Assembly (NCBI RefSeq): GCF_900142135.1
Contig: NZ_FQZU01000021.1
Span: 1 to 64,000 of the forward strand
DNA from: Desulfatibacillum alkenivorans DSM 16219
Lineage (GTDB): Bacteria > Desulfobacterota > Desulfobacteria > Desulfobacterales > Desulfatibacillaceae
DNA: 64,000 bases
Reading direction: 5' to 3'
Position 1 is the first letter of the stretch. Every line of letters starts with the position of its first letter. Shown piece after piece: positions 51,388-61,254 of the stretch. The notes beneath the pieces are model-generated. The model had not been told where the DNA came from. It was given only the letters and a program-made list of their open reading frames with translations, and did no database searches. The translations under genes were made by a program, and so were the position numbers.

Positions 51388-53076
51388 ATGCCTATAAATA
51401 ATAACGGCCCCAAGATATGGATCAATCATTACGAGCCCGAAGTGGTCCAGGAGCTCGAATTTGAGAACCGGACTATTATGGATTATCTGGGCCAGTCTTT
51501 TAGCGACTTTCCCAACAACACGGCTCTGGTTTTTCAGGGGTATAAACTCAGTTTCGCCGGACTCAAGGACATGGTGGATCGCTTCGCCTCGGCCTTGACC
51601 GGGTTTGGCATTGAAAAAGGGGACGCCGTCGCCATTTTGCTGCCAAACTCCATCCCCTGCGTGGCGGCTTATTACGCCATTCTGAAAATCGGCGGCGTGG
51701 TGGTCATGAACAACCCCCTGTATTCCGACAGGGAGTTGTCGCACCAGTTCAACGACTCCGGGGCCAAGGCCCTCATCACCCTGGACCTGCTGGCCAACCG
51801 CATGATCGACCTTCGGCCCATGACGCGCGTCCGCCAGATTGTATACACGTCCATGGGCGATTACCTGCCCTTCCCGAAAAATCTTTTGTTTCCTTTGATC
51901 GGAAAGAAAAAGGGACTGGCTGCAGACGTCAAAAAGGCTTCGGACGTTTACAAATGGAAGGAATTGATTGCCGGATCGTCCCCCGCATCCGTCCAGGCTG
52001 ATTTGGACCTGGAAGACCTGGCCATGTTCCAATACACCGGCGGGACCACGGGCGTTTCCAAAGGCGTTATGCTGACCCACGGCAACCTGAGCCGTCAGTT
52101 CCAGCAGGTAAGAGCCTGGTTTAACGGCTTTGACCGCGGCAAGGAAGTCATGCTGGGCGCCCTGCCCTTTTTCCATGTTTTCGGCCTGACCACCTCCATG
52201 AACATGGCCGCCTGCCAGGGCTGGACCAATGTTTTGGTGCCCAAGCCCCAGGCGGAGCCTCTGCTGGACGCCATCAGCAAGTTCAAGCCGACCTTTGCGC
52301 CTTTGGTGCCCACCATGTACATCGGCATGCTGTCCGACCCCAGAATCAAGACCACGGACCTGACCAGCATCTCGGCGTGCTTTTCGGGCAGCGCCCCCTT
52401 GCCCGTGGAAGTGATCAAGGAATTCGAAAAAATCACCGGCGCCACGATCGTGGAAGGCTTCGGCATGACCGAATCCAGCCCGGTGACCCATATCAACCCG
52501 CTTCGGGGAACCCGCAAGCCCGGCAGCATCGGCATTCCCATCCCCAACACGGACGCCAGAATCGTGGACCTGGAAACGGGAGACAATGAACTGCCTCAAG
52601 GCGAAAGCGGCGAGCTGATCATCCGCGGCCCCCAAGTGATGAAGGGCTACTGGAACCGCATGGACGATACGGCCGAAACCATCCGGGACGGATGGCTGTA
52701 CACCGGCGACATCGCCAAAATGGACGAGGACGGCTATTTTTACATTGTAGACCGCAAAAAGGACATGATTCTTTCCGGCGGATACAATGTGTATCCTCGT
52801 GACATTGACGAGGTTTATTACCTGAACGACAAGGTGCAGGAAGTTTGCACCGTGGGCATCCCCCACCCATCCAGGGGCGAAGCGGCCAAGGTTTTCATCG
52901 TGCTGAAAGAAGGCGTGGAAGCCACGGAAAAGGAAATGCTGGATTTCGTCAAGGACAGGCTGGCCAAGTACAAGTGGCCTGTGGAAATCGAATTCCGCAC
53001 GGAGCTCCCCAAAACCAACGTGGGCAAAATCCTCCGCAAAGACCTTCGCGCCGAAGAAATGGCGAAAAGAGGTTAG
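51388..53076 (+). CDS. Long-chain fatty-acid-CoA ligase (AMP-forming)
   Basis: This 562-residue adenylate-forming enzyme has YTGGTTGVSKGVMLTHGNL (AMP-binding P-loop-like motif), GFGMTESSPVTHINP, GWLYTGDIAKMDEDGYFYIVDRKKDM and the C-terminal lysine in PKTNVGKILRKDLR. It activates fatty acids via an acyl-AMP to acyl-CoA. Length and motifs resemble FadD-type ligases. It stands 21 bases after rsmI and ends with a terminator. The convergent TetR gene beyond may control fatty-acid genes, but this is not shown. Confidence 0.92.
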   Translation: MPINNNGPKIWINHYEPEVVQELEFENRTIMDYLGQSFSDFPNNTALVFQGYKLSFAGLKDMVDRFASALTGFGIEKGDAVAILLPNSIPCVAAYYAILKIGGVVVMNNPLYSDRELSHQFNDSGAKALITLDLLANRMIDLRPMTRVRQIVYTSMGDYLPFPKNLLFPLIGKKKGLAADVKKASDVYKWKELIAGSSPASVQADLDLEDLAMFQYTGGTTGVSKGVMLTHGNLSRQFQQVRAWFNGFDRGKEVMLGALPFFHVFGLTTSMNMAACQGWTNVLVPKPQAEPLLDAISKFKPTFAPLVPTMYIGMLSDPRIKTTDLTSISACFSGSAPLPVEVIKEFEKITGATIVEGFGMTESSPVTHINPLRGTRKPGSIGIPIPNTDARIVDLETGDNELPQGESGELIIRGPQVMKGYWNRMDDTAETIRDGWLYTGDIAKMDEDGYFYIVDRKKDMILSGGYNVYPRDIDEVYYLNDKVQEVCTVGIPHPSRGEAAKVFIVLKEGVEATEKEMLDFVKDRLAKYKWPVEIEFRTELPKTNVGKILRKDLRAEEMAKRG

Positions 53077-53095
53077 AACTCCCCAAAATCAAAAA

Positions 53096-53132
53096 GCCCG
53101 CTCCGAACAATGTCCGGAGCGGGCTATTATAT
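53096..53132 (+). terminator. Intrinsic terminator after the acyl-CoA ligase gene
   Basis: GCCCGCTCCG (53096-53105) pairs perfectly with CGGAGCGGGC (53115-53124), loop AACAATGT including mismatch C; TATTATATA follows, a moderate U-rich tail. Confidence 0.8.
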
Positions 53133-53261
53133 AGAACGGTCGTCAGCCGGTTTGCACTTCTATGGGCTGGACCGTGAAACCAGGGGCTTGGCAGCGAAAT
53201 CTTTCTGGGGGGGAAGAAAGCTGCCAAACCCGTCAGGCCCGCCGTCCATCGCATTTAAACA

Positions 53262-53861
53262 TCACGCGGTAGGCGTTGCCTGGATGCCTTGCAATAATAA
53301 ATTCGCCAAAGGCTCGGCCAAGGGCTCCAGATCGTATTTTCCTCCGGCCATAACCCATGATGTAATCACCTCATCCACGGTGGCGAAAATCATGCGCTTG
53401 ACCAAGCCGATCTGCACGTCGTGCCGAATCGCGCCCTCTTGCTGGCCTTCCTCCACGATCTGGCCCACCAAATCGTGGTACATCCTCAAGGCGTCCTTTA
53501 TATCCTCTTTCATAAGGCGGTCGCTGCGCCGCATTTCCACCTGGTAGACCAGGGCCACATACCGGTCTTCCTGGGATACCTGAAAGTGAAGCCTGATCAA
53601 GGCCTTCAGCCTTTCAATGGCGCTTTGCTTGCCTTCGAACATGGACGTAAAGGTGTCAAAGAACTTCTTGGACTGCTGGTTGACGAATTGAGCCATGATA
53701 TCTTCCTTGTTCTTGAAATAAAGATATATGGTTCCGTCAGCAACCCCGGCAGCCCGGGCGATCTGCGCGATGGTTGATTGAAAATACCCTTTTTCTGCAA
53801 ATACTCTTATGGCTGCCGACATAATCTGTTCGTGCTTGCCATTTTTTTGCTTGGGCTCCAC
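53262..53861 (-). CDS. TetR-family transcriptional regulator (fatty-acid-type)
   Basis: The 199 residues start with a TetR helix-turn-helix (QIMSAAIRVFAEKGYFQSTI, IARAAGVADGTIYLYFKNKE) and a C-terminal domain similar to that of regulators of acyl-CoA metabolism. It converges with the acyl-CoA ligase gene, so it may be regulated by or regulate fatty-acid metabolism; this is position-based. The region upstream (53862-54076) contains no clear operator that I can point to. Confidence 0.88.
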   Translation of the reverse strand: MEPKQKNGKHEQIMSAAIRVFAEKGYFQSTIAQIARAAGVADGTIYLYFKNKEDIMAQFVNQQSKKFFDTFTSMFEGKQSAIERLKALIRLHFQVSQEDRYVALVYQVEMRRSDRLMKEDIKDALRMYHDLVGQIVEEGQQEGAIRHDVQIGLVKRMIFATVDEVITSWVMAGGKYDLEPLAEPLANLLLQGIQATPTA

Positions 53862-54076
53862 CGTATCAACCTCACGAGAGAAATTCCCTCAACTGAGGGT
53901 GGATTCATTTTTAGCTGATGAGTTTTTCCTTGTCAAGAAAAAAAGGCTAACAGATTTCCAATCCATACCTAACAAGGATAAATGCTTAATTTAATTTGAT
54001 TAAATCCGAACAAGCCGCCCGAAGGGAAAATATTGAAAAATGACCGCTGGTTATTTAATAAAATCTGAATGCACCC

Positions 54077-54997
54077 TCATTCCAGAAACAGAGAGATCTC
54101 CCGGCGCATCGCCTCCGTCTCGTCAGGCGCCATCCACCGTATTTCCGGGTAGGCTTTAAACCAGGTCATCTGCCTTTTGGCCAGGCGACGGGTGTCCCTT
54201 TTCATGAGAGTGACGGCGTCCTCGTAATTGAGCTCCCCGGCCATATACTGGCACATGTGCCTGTATCCGATGGATTGCATGGATTTCAATTCCGGGCCGT
54301 AGCCTTTTTTTAAAAGGCCCCGCACCTCCTGCTCCAGGCCCAGGGCAAGCATCTGGTCCACTCTTTGATCCGTGCGCTGGTAAAGGATTTTCCGGTCCCT
54401 GTGCAGGCAGAAAAAAAGCACGTCGTAGGGCGATTCTTCAAAGCCGTGGGCGGCCTGCTGGGCTGAGGCGGGCTTTCCCGTCAGGATGCAGATTTCCAAA
54501 GCGCGTGTAATTCGATAGGCGTCGTTGGGATGAATGCGCTTGGCAGATGGGGGGTCCAGTTCCTTCAGGCGGTCGTGCAGGGCGTGGGAGCCCAGTTGAA
54601 CGGCATCCCGCCTTAGGGATTCCCTGAGTTCCGGATCGGACCGGCCTTCGGTGAACAGGCCGTGAAGGAGGGCTTTGATGTAAAAGCCGGTCCCTCCGTC
54701 CACAAAGACCCGTTTGCCTGATGCATGGAGGGATTGGGCGATTGCCCGGGCCTGGGCGGCGTAGATGTTTGCGTCAAAATCCTCGTCCGGGTCCACCACA
54801 TCGATCATGTGGTGGGGAACCAGCCGGCGCTCTTCCATTCCCGGTTTGGCGGCGCCTATGTCCAGGCATCTGTATACCGATACGGCGTCGGCGCTGATAA
54901 TTTCGCCTCCAAACTCCCTGGCGAGAGGAAGGGTGGAGGCGCTTTTTCCCACTCCGGTCGGGCCTGCTATGACCACGATTTTTTCTTTGGAAGGCAC
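54077..54997 (-). CDS. miaA: tRNA dimethylallyltransferase MiaA
   Basis: The 306 residues have the P-loop VIAGPTGVGKSASTLPLA, the SADAVSVYRCLDIGAAKP segment, HHMIDVVDPDEDFD and VFVDGGTGFYIKALLHG. These are typical of MiaA, which adds a dimethylallyl group to A37 of tRNAs reading codons that start with U. It is 20 bases downstream of pyrE in the same orientation. Confidence 0.97.
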   Translation of the reverse strand: MPSKEKIVVIAGPTGVGKSASTLPLAREFGGEIISADAVSVYRCLDIGAAKPGMEERRLVPHHMIDVVDPDEDFDANIYAAQARAIAQSLHASGKRVFVDGGTGFYIKALLHGLFTEGRSDPELRESLRRDAVQLGSHALHDRLKELDPPSAKRIHPNDAYRITRALEICILTGKPASAQQAAHGFEESPYDVLFFCLHRDRKILYQRTDQRVDQMLALGLEQEVRGLLKKGYGPELKSMQSIGYRHMCQYMAGELNYEDAVTLMKRDTRRLAKRQMTWFKAYPEIRWMAPDETEAMRREISLFLE

Positions 54998-55017
54998 GGC
55001 TGGCTTTCAGGCTCGTC

Positions 55018-55581
55018 TTATTTATTGAGTTTGTTCCAGGCTTCGAGCAATTCCGCACGGGTCACAATGGCGCTGGCGTCCGGGACCAGTTTGGCCACGT
55101 TCTCCAGGCCGCCTTCCTGGCGATCCACCAGGATAACGGCCTTGACCACTTCCAGGCCCTGGGAGCGGGCCCGCTCAATGGCCTTGATGGTGGAGCCGCC
55201 GGTGGTCACCACGTCGTCCACCACGGCCACGCGCTCCCCTTCCTGCATATCGCCTTCCACCCACTTGATAATGCCGTGGTCTTTGGGCTCCTTGCGGATG
55301 GAAAACGCCTTGATGGGGCAGCCCATAAGCTCCGAGGCGAAGGCGGCGGCCATGGCCACGGGATCGGCTCCGAAAGTCAGGCCTCCGATGCCGTCCAGAT
55401 TGGCTTTTTTCACGGCCTCCATGACCAAATGCCCCACAAGGTACATTCCACGGGGATGGAGAATGGTGGGCTTGCAATTGACGTAAAACCGGCTCAGCCG
55501 GCCGGACACCAATTTGAAAGAAGGCTCATCAGAAAAATTTACGGACTTTTTACAAAGAAAATCAATAAGTTCTTGTTTCAT
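55018..55581 (-). CDS. pyrE: Orotate phosphoribosyltransferase
   Basis: This 187-residue enzyme has the PRPP loop [18 protein letters not shown] and other OPRT motifs ([31 protein letters not shown]). It makes orotidine 5'-monophosphate in pyrimidine biosynthesis. It starts 36 bases upstream of a short AT-rich gap shared with the divergent ftsE operon (255 bases between the starts). Confidence 0.95.
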   Translation of the reverse strand: MKQELIDFLCKKSVNFSDEPSFKLVSGRLSRFYVNCKPTILHPRGMYLVGHLVMEAVKKANLDGIGGLTFGADPVAMAAAFASELMGCPIKAFSIRKEPKDHGIIKWVEGDMQEGERVAVVDDVVTTGGSTIKAIERARSQGLEVVKAVILVDRQEGGLENVAKLVPDASAIVTRAELLEAWNKLNK

Positions 55582-55836
55582 TTGAGGGTTTTCCTCTTAA
55601 AGAAAAGGTTGCTTTTAAATGCATTAGATACTATAAATTGAACCCCCACCGAACTGGAAGAAGCCCTTTCTAATTGGGAATTCAGTGGGGGTCCTGACCC
55701 GGGAAAAACCGACTAGGGCACTCCCCGGACCTTGGATTGAACATATCAAGACCCTTTTTCCGGGTCAATCACAGAATGATTCTAACCGGCCGAACAATCT
55801 CAGTATTGATTCTTTCGAGGCCACCATTGATAAGGT

Positions 55837-56535
55837 ATGGACAACCAATACCCGGAGCTGGAAAATAAAAACGCCATCATTCGGATGTTTCATGTCACCA
55901 AACGGTACGGCGCCCAACTCGCCCTGAATGACGTGAGCCTGGACGTGGATGCCAATGAGTTTCTGTTTCTTACCGGTCCCAGCGGCGCCGGAAAAAGCAC
56001 CTTGCTAAAGCTTTTATATTTGGCCGATACGATTTCCGAGGGACAGATTCTGCTCAAAGGCATGAACCTCTCCCGGCTTCCCAAAAAACGCCTGCCCTTC
56101 CTGAGGCGCAATATAGGCGTGGTCTTTCAGGATTACAAGCTCATCCCCACCCGCACTGTGTTTGACAACATCGCCCTGGTCATGGAAGTGGCCGGCGCCA
56201 ACGCCAAGCAGATCAAGCGAAAAGTCGGCTACCTGCTCCGCACCGTAGAGATGGAGCACAAGGCGGGCGCCTTTCCCCAAAGCCTGTCCGGCGGCGAGCA
56301 GCAACGGGTGGCGGTGGCCCGGGCCATTTGCGGGGATCCGGACATCGTCCTGGCGGATGAACCCACCGGCAGCCTGGATGCGGAGAGCGCCAGAGTCATT
56401 ATGGAGCTGTTGTTCGGCATTCACGCCCGGGGGGCGACCGTGATGGTGGCGACCCATGACGAGGCTTTGCTGCATAGCACGCGGCGCCGCATTGTCACCC
56501 TGAAGCAGGGCAGCGTAGTGGATCTGGGGTTATAG
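55837..56535 (+). CDS. ftsE: Cell-division ABC-transporter ATPase FtsE
   Basis: The 232 residues have Walker [10 protein letters not shown] (about residues 47-55), the signature [15 protein letters not shown], and Walker [15 protein letters not shown]. With FtsX it forms the FtsEX complex that activates septal murein hydrolases through EnvC. The family normally begins close to MFHVTKRYG, which here is an internal ATG at 55885; the ATG at 55837 adds 16 residues and neither start has a good ribosome binding site. ftsX starts two bases after the stop. Confidence 0.94.
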   Translation: MDNQYPELENKNAIIRMFHVTKRYGAQLALNDVSLDVDANEFLFLTGPSGAGKSTLLKLLYLADTISEGQILLKGMNLSRLPKKRLPFLRRNIGVVFQDYKLIPTRTVFDNIALVMEVAGANAKQIKRKVGYLLRTVEMEHKAGAFPQSLSGGEQQRVAVARAICGDPDIVLADEPTGSLDAESARVIMELLFGIHARGATVMVATHDEALLHSTRRRIVTLKQGSVVDLGL

Positions 56536-56537
56536 CC

Positions 56538-57422
56538 ATGCAGCCTATGTATTATTTCAAACAGGCATTGGACGATATCAGGGGCGCCAAAGTGCTCCAC
56601 GGGCTGGCTATTTCCACGATCACGCTTATCTTTTTACTCACGGGGGTTTTCGCCCTTGTGTTTATCAACGTCTCCCAGTTGATGACCGCGCAGCAGGACA
56701 ATGTGCGCATGATGGTTTATCTTAAATCGGGATTGACGGCGCCTGAACTGGGCCCCATTCAGCAGGCTATTGAAAAGACCAACCGGGTGAAATCCGCGGA
56801 GTTCGTCAGCAAAGACCAGGCCCTTGAACGCCTGCGCCAATCCATGAACAATCAGGCGGGCCTGCTGGACGATCTTTCGGACAACCCCCTGCCCGACGCT
56901 TTTGAGGTTGTCGCCTCCCCCGGCGAAGGGGGGTGGCAAGGCGTGAAGATGACCGCCGCAACAATCCAAAAAATATCGGGCGTGGATGAAGTGAATTTCG
57001 GCCAGGCCTGGCTGGAAAAATTCTCCATGGTCGCTGAACTGTCCCGCGCGGCGGCCATAGCCATCGGCTTTTTGCTGATGGTCGCAGCCTTGTCCATCAC
57101 CGCCAACACTATCAGGCTGGTCTTGTACAACAGGCGGGATGAAATAAAAATCATGGAATTGGTGGGCGCAACCAACGGGTTTATTCGTGCGTCTTTTTAC
57201 ATACAAGGCATGATTCAAGGCCTGCTTGGCGGGCTGGCCGCCTTGGGCCTATTGGCTTTGGTCTTTTTCATCATTGTTGCGGGCGCCCCCGCTCAGGAAT
57301 TGTTAGGCAGGTTTGAGTTTCAATTCATCCCCATAAAATACTGCATATTGGGGCTGCTTTTGTCCGTAGGCGTCGGCGCCGCCGGATGCCATCTTTCCTT
57401 CGCCCAGTTTACTAAGGATTGA
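56538..57422 (+). CDS. ftsX: Cell-division permease FtsX
   Basis: This 294-residue protein has four membrane helices (about 25-45, 172-192, 222-245, 265-285), with a periplasmic domain of some 120 residues between the first two. NTIRLVLYNRRDEIKIMELVGATNGFIR is the conserved FtsX cytoplasmic loop. It couples FtsE ATPase activity to murein hydrolase activation outside. The stop overlaps the end of envC's leader; this is a tightly packed operon. Confidence 0.94.
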   Translation: MQPMYYFKQALDDIRGAKVLHGLAISTITLIFLLTGVFALVFINVSQLMTAQQDNVRMMVYLKSGLTAPELGPIQQAIEKTNRVKSAEFVSKDQALERLRQSMNNQAGLLDDLSDNPLPDAFEVVASPGEGGWQGVKMTAATIQKISGVDEVNFGQAWLEKFSMVAELSRAAAIAIGFLLMVAALSITANTIRLVLYNRRDEIKIMELVGATNGFIRASFYIQGMIQGLLGGLAALGLLALVFFIIVAGAPAQELLGRFEFQFIPIKYCILGLLLSVGVGAAGCHLSFAQFTKD

Positions 57423-57436
57423 TTTTGCCTTTTTCA

Positions 57437-58597
57437 ATGGGAAACAAAATTCTTGCTTTGGTCTGCCTGGCGGTGGCGGCGGCGACGAGTCTGCAACAGG
57501 CGGCTTGGGCCAGCGGCGGCAAAAAGGAAAAAATCCAGGAGCAGATTGGAGAAACCCAGGAGAAGATCAAAAATCTGGAAGCAACGCATCGCAAGATGCT
57601 TGCTGAACTGGAAAAAGCGGATAAAGCCATGGCGAGCGCCCAAAAGCGCGCTTCGCAATTAAAAAAAGATTTGCAGAAGACCCGGGAAGAAATAGCCCTT
57701 GCCAAAAGCGACCTGGAACAGGTAACAAAAAGGGTGAAAGAGACAGAGGATTACGCCGCAAGGCGGCTGGCGGAGTATTATAAACTGACTCAGACCGGAA
57801 CCGCTTCGGTCATTTTGGGGGCCAACTCGGTCTTTGACGCGTCCATCAGGCAGGACGCCCTAAAACGAATCATCGCCTTTGACAACCAGGTTTGGGAGGA
57901 TCTGAACCGGGACAAAAACCGGCTTAAGGCTTTGACGGACGGCCTGGAGAGCAACAGGGACGAGCAAGCCAGGCTGGAAAAGGAGTTGAATCGGGAGCTT
58001 GCTGAGCTAAAAAATCAAAGGGCGGAAAAAAAGAAGCTGCTAGCCCGGGTGAGCAAGGAAAAAGGCCTTGCCCAGGCTGCGCTAAGATCTCTGAAGCAGG
58101 CGGCCAAGGAATTGAGCAGGACTATCACCCGCATCAAACCGTCGGCCAAGCCGCCTCCCAAATCCTCCAAGGCGCCGTCCAGTTCCTTTGCTTCGCTCAA
58201 GGGGAAAATGGGCCTGCCGATTCCCGGAGGCAAAATCATGGCCGCCTTCGGCGCCCATAAAGATCCACAGTTCAAGGCCACCCAATTCCGAAGCGGCGTG
58301 GATATCGCCTCGGAAATCGGGGAGCCCTTTCACGCCATCCATGACGGCAAGGTCGTCTACTCAGGGTGGTTCAAAGGGTATGGCAACATGATAATTATTG
58401 ACCACGGAGAAGCCTATTTTTCGGTTTGCGCCCATGCTGAAGACCTTTTTAAGGAAAAAGGGCAAACAGTGGAAGCCGGGGAGGTAATAGGCACCGTCGG
58501 AGACTCGGGCTCATTTGCAGGCCCGGGCTTATATTTTGAAATCAGACATCATTCAACGCCGCTTGACCCCGCTGAGTGGTTGAGAAAGGAAAATTGA
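57437..58597 (+). CDS. envC: Murein hydrolase activator EnvC (degenerate LytM domain)
   Basis: The 386 residues comprise a signal peptide (ending near AWASG), a long coiled coil (about 30-240), and a C-terminal LytM/M23 domain (SGVDIASEIGEPFHAIHDG; LYFEIRHHSTPLDPAEWL). The zinc ligands expected of an active M23 peptidase are missing: the first His of the H-x(3)-D motif is replaced, and HxH reads LYF. It should therefore activate amidases rather than cut murein, as E. coli EnvC does, fitting its place after ftsEX. I prefer the ATG at 57437 to the TTG at 57419. Confidence 0.92.
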   Translation: MGNKILALVCLAVAAATSLQQAAWASGGKKEKIQEQIGETQEKIKNLEATHRKMLAELEKADKAMASAQKRASQLKKDLQKTREEIALAKSDLEQVTKRVKETEDYAARRLAEYYKLTQTGTASVILGANSVFDASIRQDALKRIIAFDNQVWEDLNRDKNRLKALTDGLESNRDEQARLEKELNRELAELKNQRAEKKKLLARVSKEKGLAQAALRSLKQAAKELSRTITRIKPSAKPPPKSSKAPSSSFASLKGKMGLPIPGGKIMAAFGAHKDPQFKATQFRSGVDIASEIGEPFHAIHDGKVVYSGWFKGYGNMIIIDHGEAYFSVCAHAEDLFKEKGQTVEAGEVIGTVGDSGSFAGPGLYFEIRHHSTPLDPAEWLRKEN

Positions 58598-60039
58598 TGA
58601 CTTTTACCCAAAGATCCCGCAAAACAGGTTATGCAGCCTTTTTCACCCTATTGTGTACACTCCTGCTGACCGCCGTCTTCTCGGTCCAAACGGCGCAGGC
58701 GGATGAGGAGGCGTATAAAAACCTCAAACTTTTTTCTCAGGTGATTGAAATCATCGAGAACAATTATGTGGACGAAGTACAGACCGAGGAATTGATTTCC
58801 GGCGCCATCCAGGGAATGGTGCAAACATTGGATCCTCATAGCGAATTCATGCCCCCTGAATCGTACAAGGACCTCAAGGAAAGCACGAAAGGGGAGTTCG
58901 GCGGCATTGGCATTCAAATATCCATGAAGGACGGATACGTCACCGTGATTGCTCCCATCATGGGAACTCCGGGTTACAGAGCCGGCATCCAGGCCGGCGA
59001 CGTGATCGTGGCGGTGGACGGAGAGTCCACGCTGGATATGAAGCTGACCGAGGCCGTCAAGAAAATGCGGGGGGAAAAGGGCACTTACGTGACCTTGTCC
59101 ATCTATCGCAAAGGCATGAAAAAAGCCAAGGATTACAAAATATTAAGAGATACTATTGAGGTTGTAAGCGTCCAGGAAACCTCTTTGGCGCCCCATTTCG
59201 GCTACGTCCGTATAACCAATTTTACGGAATCCACCGAGACCGATCTTTTGGAAGCCATAGAAGGGCTCAGGCGGGACGGGCAGGAGCTTAGCGGTTTGAT
59301 TCTGGACCTCAGAAACAATCCGGGCGGCCTCTTGCATCAGGCGATAGCCGTCTCCGACGTGTTTTTAAGCAAAGGGGTCATTGTTTCCCATAAAGGCAGA
59401 CGCATCACCTCGAGCCAGGAGTACCATGCAAGTCCCAGCCGCAGGGACGTCAAATGCCCCATGGTGGTTTTGATCAACGGAGGCTCGGCCAGCGCATCGG
59501 AAATTGTGGCCGGAGCGCTGCAGGATCACAGAAGAGCGGTGCTGCTTGGAACCACCTCTTTTGGAAAGGGCTCCGTCCAAACGGTAGAGCCTTTGCGCGA
59601 TGGATACGCCCTAAAGCTGACCATCGCCCGTTACTATACTCCCAGCGGCCGTTCCATCCAGGCCGAGGGCATTGTTCCGGACATCATCGTCAAGGCCGGG
59701 TTTGACAAGAAAAAGAAGGATGACAAGGACGATGAAGAAAATTCTGAATTCGTCTATCTGAAGGAAAAGGATCTTAAAAACCACCTGGACGCTGAATCGG
59801 ACGCAGGCGAAGACGAGCAAGACCAGGAGGAAACTGCGGATGAGCAGGAGCAGGAACTGGATATTCCTTCCGAAACTCCGAAGGAAGAGGTAAAGACAGG
59901 GGAGCCTGCGGGACCGGAGCAAGATCCCACCAAGATATTCGGTTATCTGGATGTTGACCAACTATTGAAGGATCATCAGATTAAAAGGGCGCTCGACATA
60001 CTTAAAGGGTACAGTTTGTTATCGGGTTTGGAAAAATAG
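58597..60039 (+). CDS. ctpA: Carboxyl-terminal processing protease (S41) CtpA-type
   Basis: This 480-residue protein has a signal peptide, an N-terminal helical part, a PDZ domain (GGIGIQISMKDGYVTVIAPI) and the S41 domain. The nucleophile motif NGGSASASEIVAGAL and lysine in GTTSFGKGSVQT are both there, so the Ser-Lys dyad is intact. The last 110 residues are Asp/Glu-rich and probably disordered. CtpA proteases trim or degrade periplasmic proteins, including cell-wall hydrolases. Its start overlaps the envC stop (TGATG). Confidence 0.94.
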   Translation: MTFTQRSRKTGYAAFFTLLCTLLLTAVFSVQTAQADEEAYKNLKLFSQVIEIIENNYVDEVQTEELISGAIQGMVQTLDPHSEFMPPESYKDLKESTKGEFGGIGIQISMKDGYVTVIAPIMGTPGYRAGIQAGDVIVAVDGESTLDMKLTEAVKKMRGEKGTYVTLSIYRKGMKKAKDYKILRDTIEVVSVQETSLAPHFGYVRITNFTESTETDLLEAIEGLRRDGQELSGLILDLRNNPGGLLHQAIAVSDVFLSKGVIVSHKGRRITSSQEYHASPSRRDVKCPMVVLINGGSASASEIVAGALQDHRRAVLLGTTSFGKGSVQTVEPLRDGYALKLTIARYYTPSGRSIQAEGIVPDIIVKAGFDKKKKDDKDDEENSEFVYLKEKDLKNHLDAESDAGEDEQDQEETADEQEQELDIPSETPKEEVKTGEPAGPEQDPTKIFGYLDVDQLLKDHQIKRALDILKGYSLLSGLEK

Positions 60040-61119
60040 ATGGCGCAAAAAAAGAGTCCAACCAAAAAGGCTCCGCCCAAAAAGGGCGGAGCAACAAAGA
60101 AAACCAAGAAAAAGCCTCAGAACGGTAAAAACGTCTTAGTTAAACTGGCTGTCGCCATTATCCTGGTTATCGCCGCCGCCGGCGCCGTGGCTTACATGGC
60201 CAACCGCTACGCCCCGGCTTTGGAGGAAGCGGCCCAGTCTCAGGCGGCCAAGACCGGCGCCAAGGCGCCCCAGCCTGCAGAGCCGCCTAAACCCGCGGCC
60301 GCCAAGCCCCAACCGGCTCCAACGGCGCCGGTGGAAAAGGCGCCAATCAAAAAGCCTGTTTACGAAATTTTTGACGACAAGCATATTGAGGAGATTCCCG
60401 ACCACGAGCCGGAACCTATCGAAGAACCGCCCGTGGAACTCACGGATGACAGGCCTCGGGTCGCCATCATCATAGACGACATGGGCTACGGCAACGGCAT
60501 CCAGCACAAGTTTCTGGATCTGCCTTACGTCCTGACCTACTCCATCCTGCCTCACAGTCCGGATCAGATTGAAATCGCCCATCTGGCCCATGACAAAGGC
60601 CGGCAGGTATTGCTTCATCTGCCAATGGAGCCCATGCAATACCCGGAGGTGGATCCGGGCCCCGGCACCTTGCTGGCCTCCATGACTACGGACGCCATGA
60701 TGGACATCCTCAAGGAGGATCTGGCCGCGGTTCCATACATCGCAGGCGTGAACAATCATATGGGATCCCGGTTGACCATGGAATCCGGCGCTTTGTATCC
60801 CATATTCACAGTCCTGAAAAAGAGGGGCTTGTTTTTTGTGGACTCCAGGACCACCCGCCACAGCGTGTGCAGGCCTTCGGCGCGGCTTTTCCAGCTTCCT
60901 TTCGCCCAACGGGACGTTTTTCTGGACCACGTGAGGACGGAAGCCTTTGTGGAAAAGCAGCTTAAGCTCCTGGTCAGCGTGGCCAAGAAACGCGGCCAGG
61001 CCATTGGCATAGGACACCCCTATAAGGTAACCTATAACGTGCTTGCGGCCCGTTTGCCCGCCGTGGACGCGGAGGTGAGGCTGGTTCCCGCCTCCGATCT
61101 TGTACGCATTATAAAGTAG
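60040..61119 (+). CDS. Divergent polysaccharide deacetylase family (YibQ-like)
   Basis: The 359 residues have a Lys/Pro-rich N-terminus, one membrane anchor (VKLAVAIILVIAAAGAVAYM), an Ala/Pro/Lys linker (about 65-115) and a C-terminal NodB-like domain of about 220 residues with RVAIIIDDMGYG, HLPMEPMQYP and NNHMGSRLT. This matches the divergent polysaccharide deacetylase family that often follows envC and ctpA. Substrate unproven; a role on cell-wall or surface glycans is likely. It starts directly after the ctpA stop. Confidence 0.88.
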   Translation: MAQKKSPTKKAPPKKGGATKKTKKKPQNGKNVLVKLAVAIILVIAAAGAVAYMANRYAPALEEAAQSQAAKTGAKAPQPAEPPKPAAAKPQPAPTAPVEKAPIKKPVYEIFDDKHIEEIPDHEPEPIEEPPVELTDDRPRVAIIIDDMGYGNGIQHKFLDLPYVLTYSILPHSPDQIEIAHLAHDKGRQVLLHLPMEPMQYPEVDPGPGTLLASMTTDAMMDILKEDLAAVPYIAGVNNHMGSRLTMESGALYPIFTVLKKRGLFFVDSRTTRHSVCRPSARLFQLPFAQRDVFLDHVRTEAFVEKQLKLLVSVAKKRGQAIGIGHPYKVTYNVLAARLPAVDAEVRLVPASDLVRIIK

Positions 61120-61139
61120 CCCCGCAGTTATTGCGGGGC
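61119..61139 (+). terminator. Hairpin after the envelope operon
   Basis: GCCCCGCA (61119-61126) pairs with TGCGGGGC (61132-61139), loop GTTAT. There is no T run afterwards, so it is a weak or incomplete terminator. Confidence 0.4.
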
Positions 61140-61254
61140 CGCCCGCTTCCCGTTGCCGTCCCCCCGCATTGGCTGTTAACCTGCTTCAATTTTTCCGTTT
61201 TCCTAAGATCGAAATCCTTTCTGTAAGGCGGCCTTTATGCTAAACTCCCGGCCT